A stretch of 61,873 nucleotides of DNA. It comes from Neosynechococcus sphagnicola sy1. Its GTDB lineage: Bacteria > Cyanobacteriota > Cyanobacteriia > Neosynechococcales > Neosynechococcaceae. The position numbers and the translations under genes were made by a program. Below the pieces are notes generated by a model. It saw nothing but the letters and a program-made list of their open reading frames with translations. It did not search any database and was not told the origin of the DNA. Positions 1-8,201 of the stretch are shown here, in pieces. Location of the stretch: contig NZ_JJML01000004.1 of NCBI RefSeq assembly GCF_000775285.1, positions 56,236-118,108 on the forward strand, given 5' to 3'. How positions within the stretch are numbered: position 1 is the stretch's first letter; each line of letters starts with the position of its first letter.

Positions 1-1
1 T

Positions 2-445
2 GCCTTTACGGTGATGGCGAATCACTCGGTGGATTGGTGGTTAACGACGGAAGATTTACCTGATCCTCATAATCGAGTTTGTTTGCAGGGCGATGCAATT
101 CAGCTTCAATATTCCGAAAACAACACCGAAGCCTACGATCGTCTGCTGCATCGCTGGACACAGGTTTTGAAATCAATTGATTGTGGCGAACAAATTCTTC
201 CCTGTTCCTTCTATTTCAAGAAAAAGTTGCCATTGCAGGGGGTAGCGCACCAGTGTGGCACCTGTCGGTTTGGAGACGACCCCGAAACCTCGGTGCTGGA
301 TCTCAACTGCCGAACTCATGACGTAGATAACCTCTACGTGGTAGATGGTAGTTTCTTCCGCTCCAGTGCGGCGGTCAACCCAACATTGACGATTATTGCC
401 AATGCTCTCCGAGTTGGTGATCACTTAATAGAGAGAATGGCATGA
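2..445 (+). CDS. GMC-family oxidoreductase, C-terminal part (cut by window edge)
   Basis: The open frame runs in from the window edge, so only the last ~148 residues are present. They match the C-terminal substrate-binding domain of glucose-methanol-choline (GMC) flavoprotein oxidoreductases. The AHQCGTCRFG segment, the VDNLYVVDGS segment and the closing NPTLTIIANALR block are the usual end-of-family signature, with the active-site His and Asn in those blocks. The FAD-binding N-terminus lies outside the window. The family oxidises alcohols, sugars or sterols; nothing here identifies the substrate. The in-frame GTG and ATG near position 11 are internal codons, not the start. Family assignment is firm, function unknown. 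Confidence 0.85.
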   Translation, partial: AFTVMANHSVDWWLTTEDLPDPHNRVCLQGDAIQLQYSENNTEAYDRLLHRWTQVLKSIDCGEQILPCSFYFKKKLPLQGVAHQCGTCRFGDDPETSVLDLNCRTHDVDNLYVVDGSFFRSSAAVNPTLTIIANALRVGDHLIERMA

Positions 446-565
446 ACCTGCTGCCAAGTTTTTTCCTCCGTTAGGATGGAGCGCGGTTGATCATACATTC
501 TTGATTTAAGACCCTACTCAAGCGATCGCAGCCATGGCAATTTTTCCAATCTGGAGGAGGTAGAC

Positions 566-1195
566 ATGACCGACTTGACTGATCTGGTTCTCAAAATTCT
601 CAACAAACGTGCCGAAATTTCCACAGATAAAAGTGTGCTGGTCGCTGTCAGTGGCATTGATGGCTCGGGAAAAGGTTACATTACCCAAAAATTAGTCAGT
701 GAAATAAATCAGCAGGGTGTGAAGGCGATCGCTATTAACATTGACCCGTGGCTTGCTCTCCCAGAGCAGCGGTTTAACCCAGAAAATCCTGGAGAGCATT
801 TTTATCACCATGCGTTTGTATTTGAAGACCTGTTCCAACAGTTAATCCATCCCCTAAAGCAGCATCGATCCATTCATCTGAAAACCACATTGACGGGAGA
901 ATTTGGCACTCCCTTCACCCAAACCTATGATTTTCAAGATGTGGATGTGATTGTCCTAGAAGGCATCTTTCTACTCAAGCGATCGCTGCGCCACCACTAT
1001 GATCTAACCGTGTGGGTTGAGTGTTCCTTTGAGACAGCCCTAGAGAGAGCACTCCAGCGCAATCAGGAGGATTTATCCCCGGAAGCCATTATCCATGCCT
1101 ACCACACTATTTACTTCCCCGCCGAGCGACTGCATCTAGCGGTGGATGATCCCAAAGCGTCAGTCGATGCTATTTACATGAATGATCCGAGGTGA
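566..1195 (+). CDS. Uridine kinase-like P-loop NTPase
   Basis: This 209-residue protein begins with a Walker A motif, GIDGSGKG, at about residues 30-37, followed by the INIDPWL segment typical of the uridine kinase/phosphoribulokinase-like fold. A VIVLEGIFLL strand corresponds to the Walker B region. Such enzymes phosphorylate nucleosides or other small hydroxyl compounds. The sequence is not close enough to a classical Udk for me to assign uridine as the substrate. The start is well supported by GGAGGAGG five bases before the ATG. It ends 3 bp before msrB, so the two are probably cotranscribed. Confidence 0.8.
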   Translation: MTDLTDLVLKILNKRAEISTDKSVLVAVSGIDGSGKGYITQKLVSEINQQGVKAIAINIDPWLALPEQRFNPENPGEHFYHHAFVFEDLFQQLIHPLKQHRSIHLKTTLTGEFGTPFTQTYDFQDVDVIVLEGIFLLKRSLRHHYDLTVWVECSFETALERALQRNQEDLSPEAIIHAYHTIYFPAERLHLAVDDPKASVDAIYMNDPR

Positions 1196-1198
1196 ATC

Positions 1199-1693
1199 AT
1201 GAAAAAAAGACATTTCTTAACGGCTGGTGCGGCAATGGTTGGTTCAGCCTGGTTATCTCCCCATCTGTCCCGGCAGGCAAACGCCATGACAACTAAAAAG
1301 GGGCCGTTTTCCATCACCAAAACTGAAGCAGAGTGGCGGAAAATTTTAACCCCAGAACAGTTTGAAGTGCTACGGAAACATGGAACAGAACGGGCGGGCA
1401 GCAGTCCCCTCGATCATCAATTCGGCAAAGGCACTTATCACTGTGCCGGGTGTAGTCTGCCCCTGTTTGCTTCTGCAACCAAGTTCAACAGTGGTACCGG
1501 TTGGCCTAGTTTTTATGCCCCCCTGGCAGGGGCGATCGGCACCTCGGTAGATAAGTCATTTTTTGCCACCCGAATTGAGGTACATTGCAATCGCTGTGGT
1601 GGACATTTGGGACATGTATTTGATGATGGGCCTCAACCAACTGGAAAACGCTATTGCATGAATGGTGTTGCCCTAAAATTCATTCCCGCTTAG
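1199..1693 (+). CDS. msrB: Peptide-methionine (R)-S-oxide reductase MsrB, exported
   Basis: MsrB reduces the R-sulfoxide of oxidised methionine in proteins. The C-terminal ~130 residues hold the whole domain: zinc-binding pairs C82-x2-C85 and C130-x2-C133, the GTGWPSF block, and the catalytic Cys153 in RYCMNG. The first ~30 residues form a signal peptide beginning MKKRHFL, with a Lys-Arg pair and hydrophobic stretch reminiscent of Tat substrates, so the enzyme probably acts in the periplasm or thylakoid lumen. It starts 3 bp after the upstream kinase-like gene. Length, 164 residues, is normal for an exported MsrB. Tat versus Sec export is inference. Confidence 0.93.
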   Translation: MKKRHFLTAGAAMVGSAWLSPHLSRQANAMTTKKGPFSITKTEAEWRKILTPEQFEVLRKHGTERAGSSPLDHQFGKGTYHCAGCSLPLFASATKFNSGTGWPSFYAPLAGAIGTSVDKSFFATRIEVHCNRCGGHLGHVFDDGPQPTGKRYCMNGVALKFIPA

Positions 1694-1791
1694 AGTCCTT
1701 AGGCATCGCCAAAGGTAAACTGCATCGAACGTAGATACCCACCCAATGGTCTTCGCCTCCAGGCATTGGTGGTTCATAGCTGCGCTCAGGA

Positions 1792-1819
1792 CTGAAGATC
1801 TTCCTTCAGGCACGTTTTT
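1792..1819 (+). terminator. Possible terminator after msrB
   Basis: A 6-bp inverted repeat, CTGAAG / CTTCAG, with a 6-nt loop is followed five bases later by TTTTT. It sits about 100 bp after msrB and 60 bp before the HtrA gene. The stem is short and the T-run is offset, so this is weak. Confidence 0.3.
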
Positions 1820-1876
1820 GTTAGATTAGCAGTGGCACCCTCAACTATCTGCTTGATCTTTTGCGGCTGATACACT

Positions 1877-3091
1877 ATGCGTTTCCCTGGCAAGCAATTC
1901 CTCACGTCTCTTGTTTTGTTGGCGATCGGCGGGGGTGCCGGATGGGCCGGCAGCCTCTATTTACGGCAACCACTGGCGACCATTCCCATTGCCCTGCCTC
2001 CCTCATCTCAGCAGGCTTCCCAACCCATGGTGGCCCGAACCTCGGCCTTACCGATGGCATCAGAGGCTTCTAACTTTATTGCCGCAGCGGTACAAAAGGT
2101 CGGGCCAGCGGTTGTTCGTATTGATGCTGCCCGTCGGGTGACGAGCCAGGTGCCTGAGGGACTGCGGAATCCCATGTTGCGGCGGTTTTTTGGGGATGAC
2201 TCCCCCGTTCCAGAGGAGCGGCTGGAGCGGGGGATTGGCTCGGGCTTTATTTTGACCGCCGATGGTCAGATCTTGACCAATGCCCATGTTGTAAGTGGGG
2301 CTGAGACCGTGGAAGTCACCCTCAAGGATGGCCGCATCTTTACGGGAAAGGTGGTAGGGGTTGATCCTATCACCGATGTCGGGGTGATCAAACTGGCTGC
2401 CACCGGATTGCCAACCGTACAGTTAGGTCGATCCGATCGTCTGGAACCCGGACAATGGGCGATCGCCATCGGCAATCCCTTGGGATTAGACAATACGGTC
2501 ACCGCAGGGATCATTAGCGCCACTGGCCGTAGCAGTTCCGAAGTGGGGGCTCCCGATAAGCGCGTCAGCTTTATTCAAACCGATGCAGCGATCAATCCAG
2601 GGAATTCCGGGGGACCACTGCTGAATGCCCAAGGGGAAGTGATTGGGGTGAATACAGCGATTCGTGCCGATGCCCAGGGCTTGGGGTTTGCCATCCCCAT
2701 TGAAACAGCAGCACGGATTGCCCAACAACTGTTTGCCAAGGGCAAAGTGGAACATCCTTACCTGGGGATTCAAATGGTTGATCTAACGCCAGCAATCCAG
2801 AAAGATCTGAATCAGAGTGGCCGGCTCAAGGCTCCCATTAACCTCAGCCAAGGAGTCTTGATTGTGCGGGTTATGCCCAATTCCCCCGCAGATCAGGGAG
2901 GCTTGCAACCCGGTGACATCATCGAAAAAATTGCCCAGCAACCAATTCATAAAGCAGCCGATGTTCAACAACAGGTGGAGGCGAGTGCTGTGGGGGCATC
3001 CTTAGAACTGGTGGTAAATCGTCAGGGGAAATCTCAAACCTTCCAGGTGCGACCGGGGGCGTTCCCTGCTAGTGCCTCGGATCAGCCTTAG
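1877..3091 (+). CDS. HtrA/Deg-type trypsin-like serine protease with PDZ domain
   Basis: This 404-residue periplasmic or membrane-anchored protease degrades misfolded proteins. Residues ~8-28 form one hydrophobic anchor. A trypsin-like domain follows, with the catalytic triad visible as His137 (TNAHVV), Asp167 (ITDVGVIK) and Ser244 (GNSGGPL). A single PDZ domain covers roughly residues 295-390, including PNSPADQGGLQPGDII. One PDZ domain and this length fit the cyanobacterial HtrA/HhoA/HhoB group; I cannot say which paralogue. Its 3' end overlaps the converging DUF760 gene by 23 bp. Confidence 0.94.
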   Translation: MRFPGKQFLTSLVLLAIGGGAGWAGSLYLRQPLATIPIALPPSSQQASQPMVARTSALPMASEASNFIAAAVQKVGPAVVRIDAARRVTSQVPEGLRNPMLRRFFGDDSPVPEERLERGIGSGFILTADGQILTNAHVVSGAETVEVTLKDGRIFTGKVVGVDPITDVGVIKLAATGLPTVQLGRSDRLEPGQWAIAIGNPLGLDNTVTAGIISATGRSSSEVGAPDKRVSFIQTDAAINPGNSGGPLLNAQGEVIGVNTAIRADAQGLGFAIPIETAARIAQQLFAKGKVEHPYLGIQMVDLTPAIQKDLNQSGRLKAPINLSQGVLIVRVMPNSPADQGGLQPGDIIEKIAQQPIHKAADVQQQVEASAVGASLELVVNRQGKSQTFQVRPGAFPASASDQP

Positions 3092-3434
3092 GGGGGCAGG
3101 GTGGCAACGTCAGTGAACCCGTGAGAATTTCTTCTAGCTCCATCCGCTGTTCCATTTGCCGGAGAAAATAACCCGTCATCATGGCTGAGGCTAGTAATCC
3201 CACCAAGCTTTCGCGATCGGTGGTAATTTGCACGTTAAAGTGTTCGGAGGGCAGCATCCCCACTAGTCCCTGCACATTCTGGGAGATGATCTCTTTCACA
3301 TTGGGGCTGATGGAGTTGGCAACCTTTGCCAGTGCCTCGGGAGACTGGAGCCGCAGATAACTGATCAGGGGGTTGGCCTGTGCCTGTTCCTCACTCGAAC
3401 TCCAAAAATCAGCATGATTAGGATTAAAGGCCAT
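3069..3434 (-). CDS. DUF760 family protein
   Basis: This 121-residue soluble protein matches DUF760, a family conserved in cyanobacteria and plastids with no established activity. It shows the family core: a NPLISYLRLQSPE opening helix, the VKEIISQNVQGLVGMLP segment, and a terminal helix with MTGYFLRQMEQRMEL. It is probably mostly alpha-helical, with no signal peptide or membrane segment. Its last codons overlap the 3' end of the converging HtrA-type gene by 23 bp. No functional partner is evident from the neighbours. Confidence 0.85.
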   Translation of the reverse strand: MAFNPNHADFWSSSEEQAQANPLISYLRLQSPEALAKVANSISPNVKEIISQNVQGLVGMLPSEHFNVQITTDRESLVGLLASAMMTGYFLRQMEQRMELEEILTGSLTLPPCPPKADPRH

Positions 3435-3642
3435 AGAGATTGTGGATACCTTAATCGAACCATTGTTACACTTCTCACCCCAGAATATTAACTTTCTGGA
3501 CGTAAAATTTCTCTGGAGGAGGTTGCCAACGTCACAAACCCTTTTGCCATGATGTGTCTGGCAGTCTCTTAGAGTAGATGTTTGAGCGGCTGAAACCAGG
3601 CTCTCAGCTGTCTGACGAGCGCTATCTTCAACTCGCCTGGGA

Positions 3643-4134
3643 TCAAGACTCTGAAGCCAAATCTAAGGGTTCGGGAAGTTGATCAATCTGAAAGTACTGG
3701 TGAAATTTATCGGTGACCTGGAGCCAATAGGAGCGCCCATCCACCTGACGGCGCTTGCGGACAAATCCCAGTTCGACCAGCTCCTGAACATGCTGGTAGG
3801 CTCCTGACCCACGCAGTTCCACCAGGTTGGGCTGGGCAATGGGGCCGCGAAGGGCGATCGCCGCTAGGGTGCGGAGGGTTCCAACGCCTAAGTTGACTGG
3901 AATCAAGGCCTGTACCAAAGGTTGAAAGGCTTCCCGGAGTTGCAGACCATAGCCTGCTTCGGTTTCAACAATTTCTAGAGCTGTATCCCGATGGGCATAA
4001 TCGGTGAGCAATTCGATTAGCCCCTCTTCAATGGTGGGGCGATCGCACCCGGCATATTTGGCAATCTCCGCAATGGAGAGGGGCTGACCTTTGAGGTACA
4101 AAATGGCTTCAATGGTGCTCGACAAGTGAGACAT
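3643..4134 (-). CDS. scpB: Segregation and condensation protein B (ScpB)
   Basis: ScpB is the winged-helix (kite) subunit of the bacterial SMC-ScpA-ScpB condensin, which compacts and segregates chromosomes. The 163 residues show the two tandem winged-helix domains: an N-terminal unit with SSTIEAILYLKGQPLSIAEI and a C-terminal unit with LRTLAAIALRGPIAQPNLVELRG, the most conserved ScpB stretch. The C-terminal tail is short, as in other cyanobacterial ScpB proteins. It starts 3 bp after the ABC ATPase gene on the same strand, so the two are probably cotranscribed. No smc or scpA lies nearby. Confidence 0.92.
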   Translation of the reverse strand: MSHLSSTIEAILYLKGQPLSIAEIAKYAGCDRPTIEEGLIELLTDYAHRDTALEIVETEAGYGLQLREAFQPLVQALIPVNLGVGTLRTLAAIALRGPIAQPNLVELRGSGAYQHVQELVELGFVRKRRQVDGRSYWLQVTDKFHQYFQIDQLPEPLDLASES

Positions 4135-4137
4135 CGC

Positions 4138-4986
4138 TCAATCTAATCTACGTCCGGTGAGTTCTACAAAGATATCTTCTAAGTTTGTCGGTCGCACCAT
4201 CATCCCGGTTTTATCGGGCTGTTGATCCAAATAGGCATTGGCCTCGGCCAGATCGGGGAAGAATTGATAGTCCCAACGCTCACCCGCCTGTTTCATCACC
4301 AATCCAGCCCCATGTTTGAGGCGAAATTCCGGTAGGGTTCCCAGGGCAATAAGTTTGCCGCCGTCCATAATGCCAATGCGATCGCACAGGTACTCGGCTT
4401 CTTCCATGTAGTGGGTGGTCAATAGCATCGTCATCCCCTGCTGGTTTAGATCTCGCAGGATTTCCCAGATGCGGCGACGAGTTTGGGGATCTAGCCCCAC
4501 GGTGGGTTCATCGAGAAACAGAACCTGGGGCTGATGCAACAGCGCCCTGGCAATTTGTAGCCGTCGTTTCATGCCCCCAGACAGGGTTTTGGCGGGGGAC
4601 TGCTGGCGATCTGCCAATTCGACATACTCCAGCCATTGGTGAATCCGCTCCTGACGTTGGGGATTGGGAAGATGGTGGAGCCGACCATGGAACTCCATAT
4701 TTTCCCAGACCGAGAGATCCCCGTCCACACTGATTTGCTGCAAGACCACCCCAATCTGTTGCTTGACCTGCAACCGCTGCTGCACCACATCGTAGCCCGC
4801 AACTTCCAGGTGACCCTGGGTCGGACGGGTGAGGGTGGTCAACATCCGGATGGTTGTGGTTTTGCCAGCGCCGTTTGGCCCTAGGAGGCCAAACATTTCC
4901 CCTGCCGGGATGCTAAAGGACAAATCGTTGACGACAGGTTGTTGATAAGTCTTGTAAACATTCCGAAGCGTCACCGCTGCAATCAT
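4138..4986 (-). CDS. DrrA-like ABC transporter ATP-binding protein
   Basis: This ~282-residue ATPase has Walker A GPNGAGKT at residues 36-43, signature LSGGMKRRL, and Walker B VLFLDEPT with the following glycine-rich D-loop. The C-terminal tail with LEDIFVELTGRRLD places it in the daunorubicin-resistance (DrrA/CcmA-like) exporter group. I chose the ATG at 4986. The longer in-frame reading from 5085 adds 33 residues before the normal family start and would overlap the divergent aldolase gene. No permease gene adjoins it, so the partner membrane subunit must be encoded elsewhere. Its substrate is unknown. Confidence 0.88.
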   Translation of the reverse strand: MIAAVTLRNVYKTYQQPVVNDLSFSIPAGEMFGLLGPNGAGKTTTIRMLTTLTRPTQGHLEVAGYDVVQQRLQVKQQIGVVLQQISVDGDLSVWENMEFHGRLHHLPNPQRQERIHQWLEYVELADRQQSPAKTLSGGMKRRLQIARALLHQPQVLFLDEPTVGLDPQTRRRIWEILRDLNQQGMTMLLTTHYMEEAEYLCDRIGIMDGGKLIALGTLPEFRLKHGAGLVMKQAGERWDYQFFPDLAEANAYLDQQPDKTGMMVRPTNLEDIFVELTGRRLD

Positions 4987-5058
4987 CCATCCCTCGCAGA
5001 ATGCACCCATCCCTACGGTAGCACTGGCAAAATGAGGTGAGCAGACATCCCAGGGAAG

Positions 5059-5697
5059 ATGGCGGAAGATTTTTGGTTGGCTCAATTAAAACAGCAGCGG
5101 GCGATCGCCGTCATTCGTGCCGCCCAATTTGCCTTAGGGCAACGGATGGCATGGGCTGTTGCCACCGGGGGCATGACCCTGATTGAAATTACCTGGAACA
5201 CCCACCGGGGTGCAGATCTGATCCGCTGCCTGCGGCGTGAGTTGCCCCATTGTCTGATCGGAGCTGGAACTATTCTGACGCTTTCCCAGTTAGAGCAGGC
5301 GATCACCGCAGGGGCTCAGTTTTTGTTTAGTCCCCACACGAACGCGCCGCTGATTCAGGCAGCGCTACAGCAGGGTATCCCCATCGTTCCTGGTGCTTTA
5401 ACCCCCACCGAAATTGTGACGGCTTGGCAATTAGGGGCGAGTTGCGTCAAGGTGTTCCCGGTGGAGCGTTTAGGAGGGGTCGATTATCTCCGGAGCCTGC
5501 ACCCCGTATTGACGGAGATCCCCCTGATCCCCACCGGCGGGGTCACCCTGGCCAATGCCCCGGCCTTTATTCAAGCGGGGGCGATCGCCGTCGGTCTCTC
5601 CAGTGAGTTGTTTCCTCCCTGGGCGATCGCGGCAGGTAACTGGTCGATGATTACGGCGCAAGCGCGTCAACTGTGTCAATCTCTTCAGCAGCACTGA
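5059..5697 (+). CDS. eda: 2-keto-3-deoxy-6-phosphogluconate (KDPG) aldolase
   Basis: KDPG aldolase cleaves 2-keto-3-deoxy-6-phosphogluconate to pyruvate and glyceraldehyde 3-phosphate in the Entner-Doudoroff pathway, and also acts on 4-hydroxy-2-oxoglutarate. The 212-residue TIM barrel carries the Schiff-base Lys131 in CVKVFP, the proton-relay Glu43 in IEITWNT, and Arg20 in AVIR. The GAGTIL and PTGGV phosphate-binding loops are also present. Length is normal. It is transcribed divergently from the ABC ATPase across 72 bp. Edd (the KDPG-forming dehydratase) is not in the window. Confidence 0.93.
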   Translation: MAEDFWLAQLKQQRAIAVIRAAQFALGQRMAWAVATGGMTLIEITWNTHRGADLIRCLRRELPHCLIGAGTILTLSQLEQAITAGAQFLFSPHTNAPLIQAALQQGIPIVPGALTPTEIVTAWQLGASCVKVFPVERLGGVDYLRSLHPVLTEIPLIPTGGVTLANAPAFIQAGAIAVGLSSELFPPWAIAAGNWSMITAQARQLCQSLQQH

Positions 5698-5758
5698 GGA
5701 TGATCCAGACATGCATCTGGTACCGCTAGCAGTTGTGATCCTCCAAGTTGTGGTAAAC

Positions 5759-5776
5759 ATGCCCTAGGGGCATTTT
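5759..5776 (+). terminator. Possible short terminator after eda
   Basis: The 6-bp stem ATGCCC / GGGCAT with a 3-nt loop is followed by TTT. It lies between eda and the ribosome binding site of the next gene, only 14 bp before that start. It could be a weak terminator or part of the next gene's leader. Confidence 0.3.
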
Positions 5777-5789
5777 GGAGGATGAAAGC

Positions 5790-6044
5790 ATGAAAGAGCG
5801 ACTCTTAGGCTGGTTAAACTTGGCGCTGGTGGTGAATTTGTTTCTGGTGCTGGGGAGTTTTTTCTGGCTAGCGATCGCGGTGGTGGGACATGGGGCGGGA
5901 GTACCCCTCGGTCTAGACCTGTGGTATAAACTGTGGGAGCCCGTCTTTACCCCTGCGATCGGCATCTTGATGGCAGGGGCAGTTCTGAGCGGGGCTGCCA
6001 GTTGGATCGCCAAGCGTCTTGATGGCAATCGAGCCAGTGGTTAA
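5790..6044 (+). CDS. Small two-helix membrane protein, unknown function
   Basis: The 84-residue product has two clear hydrophobic helices, roughly residues 7-32 and 48-70, separated by a short loop with GVPLGLDLWYKLWEP. It ends in a basic tail, AKRLDGNRASG. I place the start at the ATG at 5790 because GGAGG lies 8 bp upstream; the TTG at 5775 would put that site inside the gene. I do not recognise a named family, but codon use resembles the neighbours. Probably an inner-membrane or thylakoid protein. Confidence 0.7.
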   Translation: MKERLLGWLNLALVVNLFLVLGSFFWLAIAVVGHGAGVPLGLDLWYKLWEPVFTPAIGILMAGAVLSGAASWIAKRLDGNRASG

Positions 6045-6133
6045 GTCAGTCTGCACTGCCATCATCCAGTCACCCCAGGGATGTTCCTCCAGGTGATCTT
6101 CTAAACTAGGAAGGGATCCTCAATCACAGGCGG

Positions 6134-6622
6134 ATGATTGGTCACTCCACAATCTTTGAGCGCGGGAGGACGTTCCTGGCAACTTGGCAGAGCCTTCTGA
6201 ATCAATGCACACGCTGGGTGTTAGCCCTCAGTCTGATCCTGGGTTTAACCCTAGGTGATGGGACGGTGAGTTTTGCCCAGGAACTTCCCGCTACCCCAGT
6301 GCCCGTCTCACCCGACTCCCTGAACAGCAGTCGGTCAAACCTCAACAGTAGTGATATTCCAGCTGAAAAAATCACCCATTTTGTTCAGGCCTATCTGCGC
6401 GTCATTCATTTGATTGAGGCACGGCAGATTGACCTCCAAGGGGCTGAAACCGAAGCCGAGGCATTGCGAATTCAGCAAGAAATTGAAGCTGAGGCGCTGA
6501 AAGTCATTGAACAAACCGGTTTAACCCGCCCAGAATATCTCCAGCTACTCAATTTAGCCAATAGTGATCCAGAGTTGGGTGAACGCATGATGCTACAAAT
6601 TCAGGAGATTAGTGGGGGATAG
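6134..6622 (+). CDS. DUF4168 domain protein, exported
   Basis: The 162-residue protein starts with a membrane or signal segment (RWVLALSLILGLTLGDG, residues ~24-40) and an Ala-Gln cleavage-like site near FAQE. A Ser/Pro-rich linker follows, then a helical C-terminal domain beginning IPAEKITHFVQAYLRV. That domain, with the LTRPEYLQLLNLANSDPEL ending, matches DUF4168, an uncharacterised domain of secreted or periplasmic bacterial proteins common in cyanobacteria. No enzymatic residues are evident. Confidence 0.8.
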   Translation: MIGHSTIFERGRTFLATWQSLLNQCTRWVLALSLILGLTLGDGTVSFAQELPATPVPVSPDSLNSSRSNLNSSDIPAEKITHFVQAYLRVIHLIEARQIDLQGAETEAEALRIQQEIEAEALKVIEQTGLTRPEYLQLLNLANSDPELGERMMLQIQEISGG

Positions 6623-6738
6623 GTGGGGAACTCAGCCTCAGCATGGTTCAGGAGCATCAACCTTTACTTTTTAGGTATGCTTTTATAGGTTGACAGAGGT
6701 TGGAACTGTTTACGTCCCCGTCTTAGGAATTCCGCGCC

Positions 6739-6957
6739 ATGAATCAGATTGTTGCCGCTGTTGAGCCCCCAGAGTCCCCCTTGGAGTCCTCAGCCGCCGA
6801 TGTTGAGGCTACTGTATCCCCATCGGCGCACCCCAGCTATGTCAAGTTAGCAATGCGGAATATGGTGCGCAAGCGCGGAACCTCCCTGTTCCATTTTGCT
6901 TTAACAACCCTGGGGTTACTGGCGGTCTTTGTCGGACTCGCCGTTTTAACACGATGA
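6739..6957 (+). CDS. DUF3285 family small membrane protein
   Basis: This 72-residue protein has a variable acidic N-terminus and a conserved C-terminal half: PSYVKLAMRNMVRKRG followed by one transmembrane helix (FHFALTTLGLLAVFVGLAVL). This is the DUF3285 pattern known from cyanobacteria. It lies 33 bp before ybeY, a pairing I recall as common in cyanobacteria, so cotranscription is likely. The basic patch before the helix predicts the N-terminus on the cytoplasmic side. No function is known. Confidence 0.85.
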   Translation: MNQIVAAVEPPESPLESSAADVEATVSPSAHPSYVKLAMRNMVRKRGTSLFHFALTTLGLLAVFVGLAVLTR

Positions 6958-6990
6958 ATTAGCCCTGGGATCATAGGGGAGTTAACCGCC

Positions 6991-7494
6991 GTGCATGTTG
7001 AGCTTAACGTCCAGGATCATTGGTGTTATGAGAATGCCCCCGTGATTCCTGTCAACTCCTGGGAGTCCTATTTTGAGCACTGGTTCATGACTCTGTCCCC
7101 AACCCTATCTCCTGTCCAAGCCTATGAAGTCAGCCTCTGCTTAACCAGTGATGCTGAGGTGCAGGAACTGAATCGACAGTATCGGGGATTCGATCAACCC
7201 ACCGATGTCTTGTCCTTTGCGGCTCTAGAAGCAGATATGCCCCAAGCGCCTGAGTTACTGAACTCCCTGCCCTTGTACCTGGGGGATATTATGATCTCAG
7301 TTGAAACCGCCCAGCGTCAGGCACAACAACAAGGTCATGACTTGGTTCAGGAATTGGTCTGGTTAGCCGCCCATGGTTTGCTACATTTACTGGGATGGGA
7401 TCACCCGGATGATGCCAGTCTGTTGCAAATGCTGCACCAACAGGCGATCCTACTAGAAATAGTCGGCTTCCCTGGGATCGTTGATGTTTTATGA
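6991..7494 (+). CDS. ybeY: Endoribonuclease / rRNA maturation factor YbeY
   Basis: YbeY is a zinc-dependent endoribonuclease in 16S rRNA 3'-end maturation and ribosome quality control. The 167 residues carry the diagnostic H-x3-H-x5-H metal site as His128, His132 and His138 in HGLLHLLGWDH, plus the PTDVLSF motif at residues 70-76 and LGDIMIS. A GTG start at 6991 gives a normal N-terminus; no in-frame ATG fits better. A perfect 10-bp tandem repeat (TGATGTTTTA twice, 7482-7501) spans the stop codon. It belongs to the DUF3285-ybeY-dgkA-trpG string of same-strand genes. Confidence 0.95.
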   Translation: MHVELNVQDHWCYENAPVIPVNSWESYFEHWFMTLSPTLSPVQAYEVSLCLTSDAEVQELNRQYRGFDQPTDVLSFAALEADMPQAPELLNSLPLYLGDIMISVETAQRQAQQQGHDLVQELVWLAAHGLLHLLGWDHPDDASLLQMLHQQAILLEIVGFPGIVDVL

Positions 7495-7501
7495 TGTTTT
7501 A
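7482..7501 (+). repeat. 10-bp tandem duplication across the ybeY stop codon
   Basis: TGATGTTTTA occurs twice head to tail. The TGA that opens the second unit (7492-7494) is the ybeY stop codon. Confidence 0.9.
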
Positions 7502-7667
7502 GCCTTGGAAGGTGGGAACGAATGATTGATCCCGACAGTCACACAACACATCTCACTCTAGGACTGGGCTTGGGCATCTCGAGTCCTTGCAGTGATTGAT
7601 GATCAACTGCTACCCTATCCGTCTAGTCTGCTGCTGCTGGTTCCGCTTTCCTCTGTTGCCTAAGCCT

Positions 7668-8164
7668 ATGTCTCCTGAAATTGTCCCGCCACCTCCCAAT
7701 CGCCCCAGTCCTCATTGGGCCACCACCCCTCCCCCCCGACCCTAAGGTGGTACCCCTAAATCGAGAGTTTTCCTGGCGGACTGCAAGCAGTCTCTTGGTG
7801 AGCTTTAAGTATGCCTGGACAGGGGTCAGTTATGCGTTTCAGACCCAGCGTAACTTTCGGATTCATCTTCTGGTGGGGACGCTGGCCATCAGCCTCAGCA
7901 TTTTTTTAGCATCTGAGTCCTCCTGAACTTGCCATTATTGGGTTGACCATTGGCGGAGTGCTGACCATGGAGTTGCTGAATACCGCGCTGGAGTCTGTGG
8001 TAGATCTCACAGTGAAGCAGACTTATCACGAGCTAGCTAAGATTGCTAAGGACTGTGCAGCTGCCGCCGTGCTAATTTCAGCCCTGGTAGCTGTGTTGGT
8101 GGCAGGGGTGCTATTGTTACCGCCCCTTTGGCATCTGGCCACAGCCTTCCTCCCCCAGAGATAA
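7668..8164 (+). CDS. dgkA: Diacylglycerol kinase DgkA (frameshifted as sequenced)
   Basis: DgkA is a small trimeric membrane kinase that phosphorylates diacylglycerol or undecaprenol. The family core is present but split over three frames. An ATG at 7668 opens a Pro-rich N-terminus. The frame must shift at the C7 run 7731-7737 to reach NREFSWRTASSLLVSFKYAW. It shifts again between 7910 and 7924 to reach PPELAIIGLTIGG, then MELLNTALESVVDL with the catalytic Glu and ELAKIAKDCAAAAV. Both shifts equal one extra base. The rest is fully conserved, with three membrane helices, so I treat it as a functional gene carrying sequence errors. It sits between ybeY and trpG. Confidence 0.85.
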
Positions 8165-8201
8165 GCCCATCCGGTTACCCCCCGACGATTTATAGTCCTG
8201 A

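Noticed and set aside
4987-5085. Longer N-terminus for the ABC ATPase
   Set aside because: It would overlap the divergent aldolase start and has no similarity to family N-termini; ATG 4986 gives the normal start.
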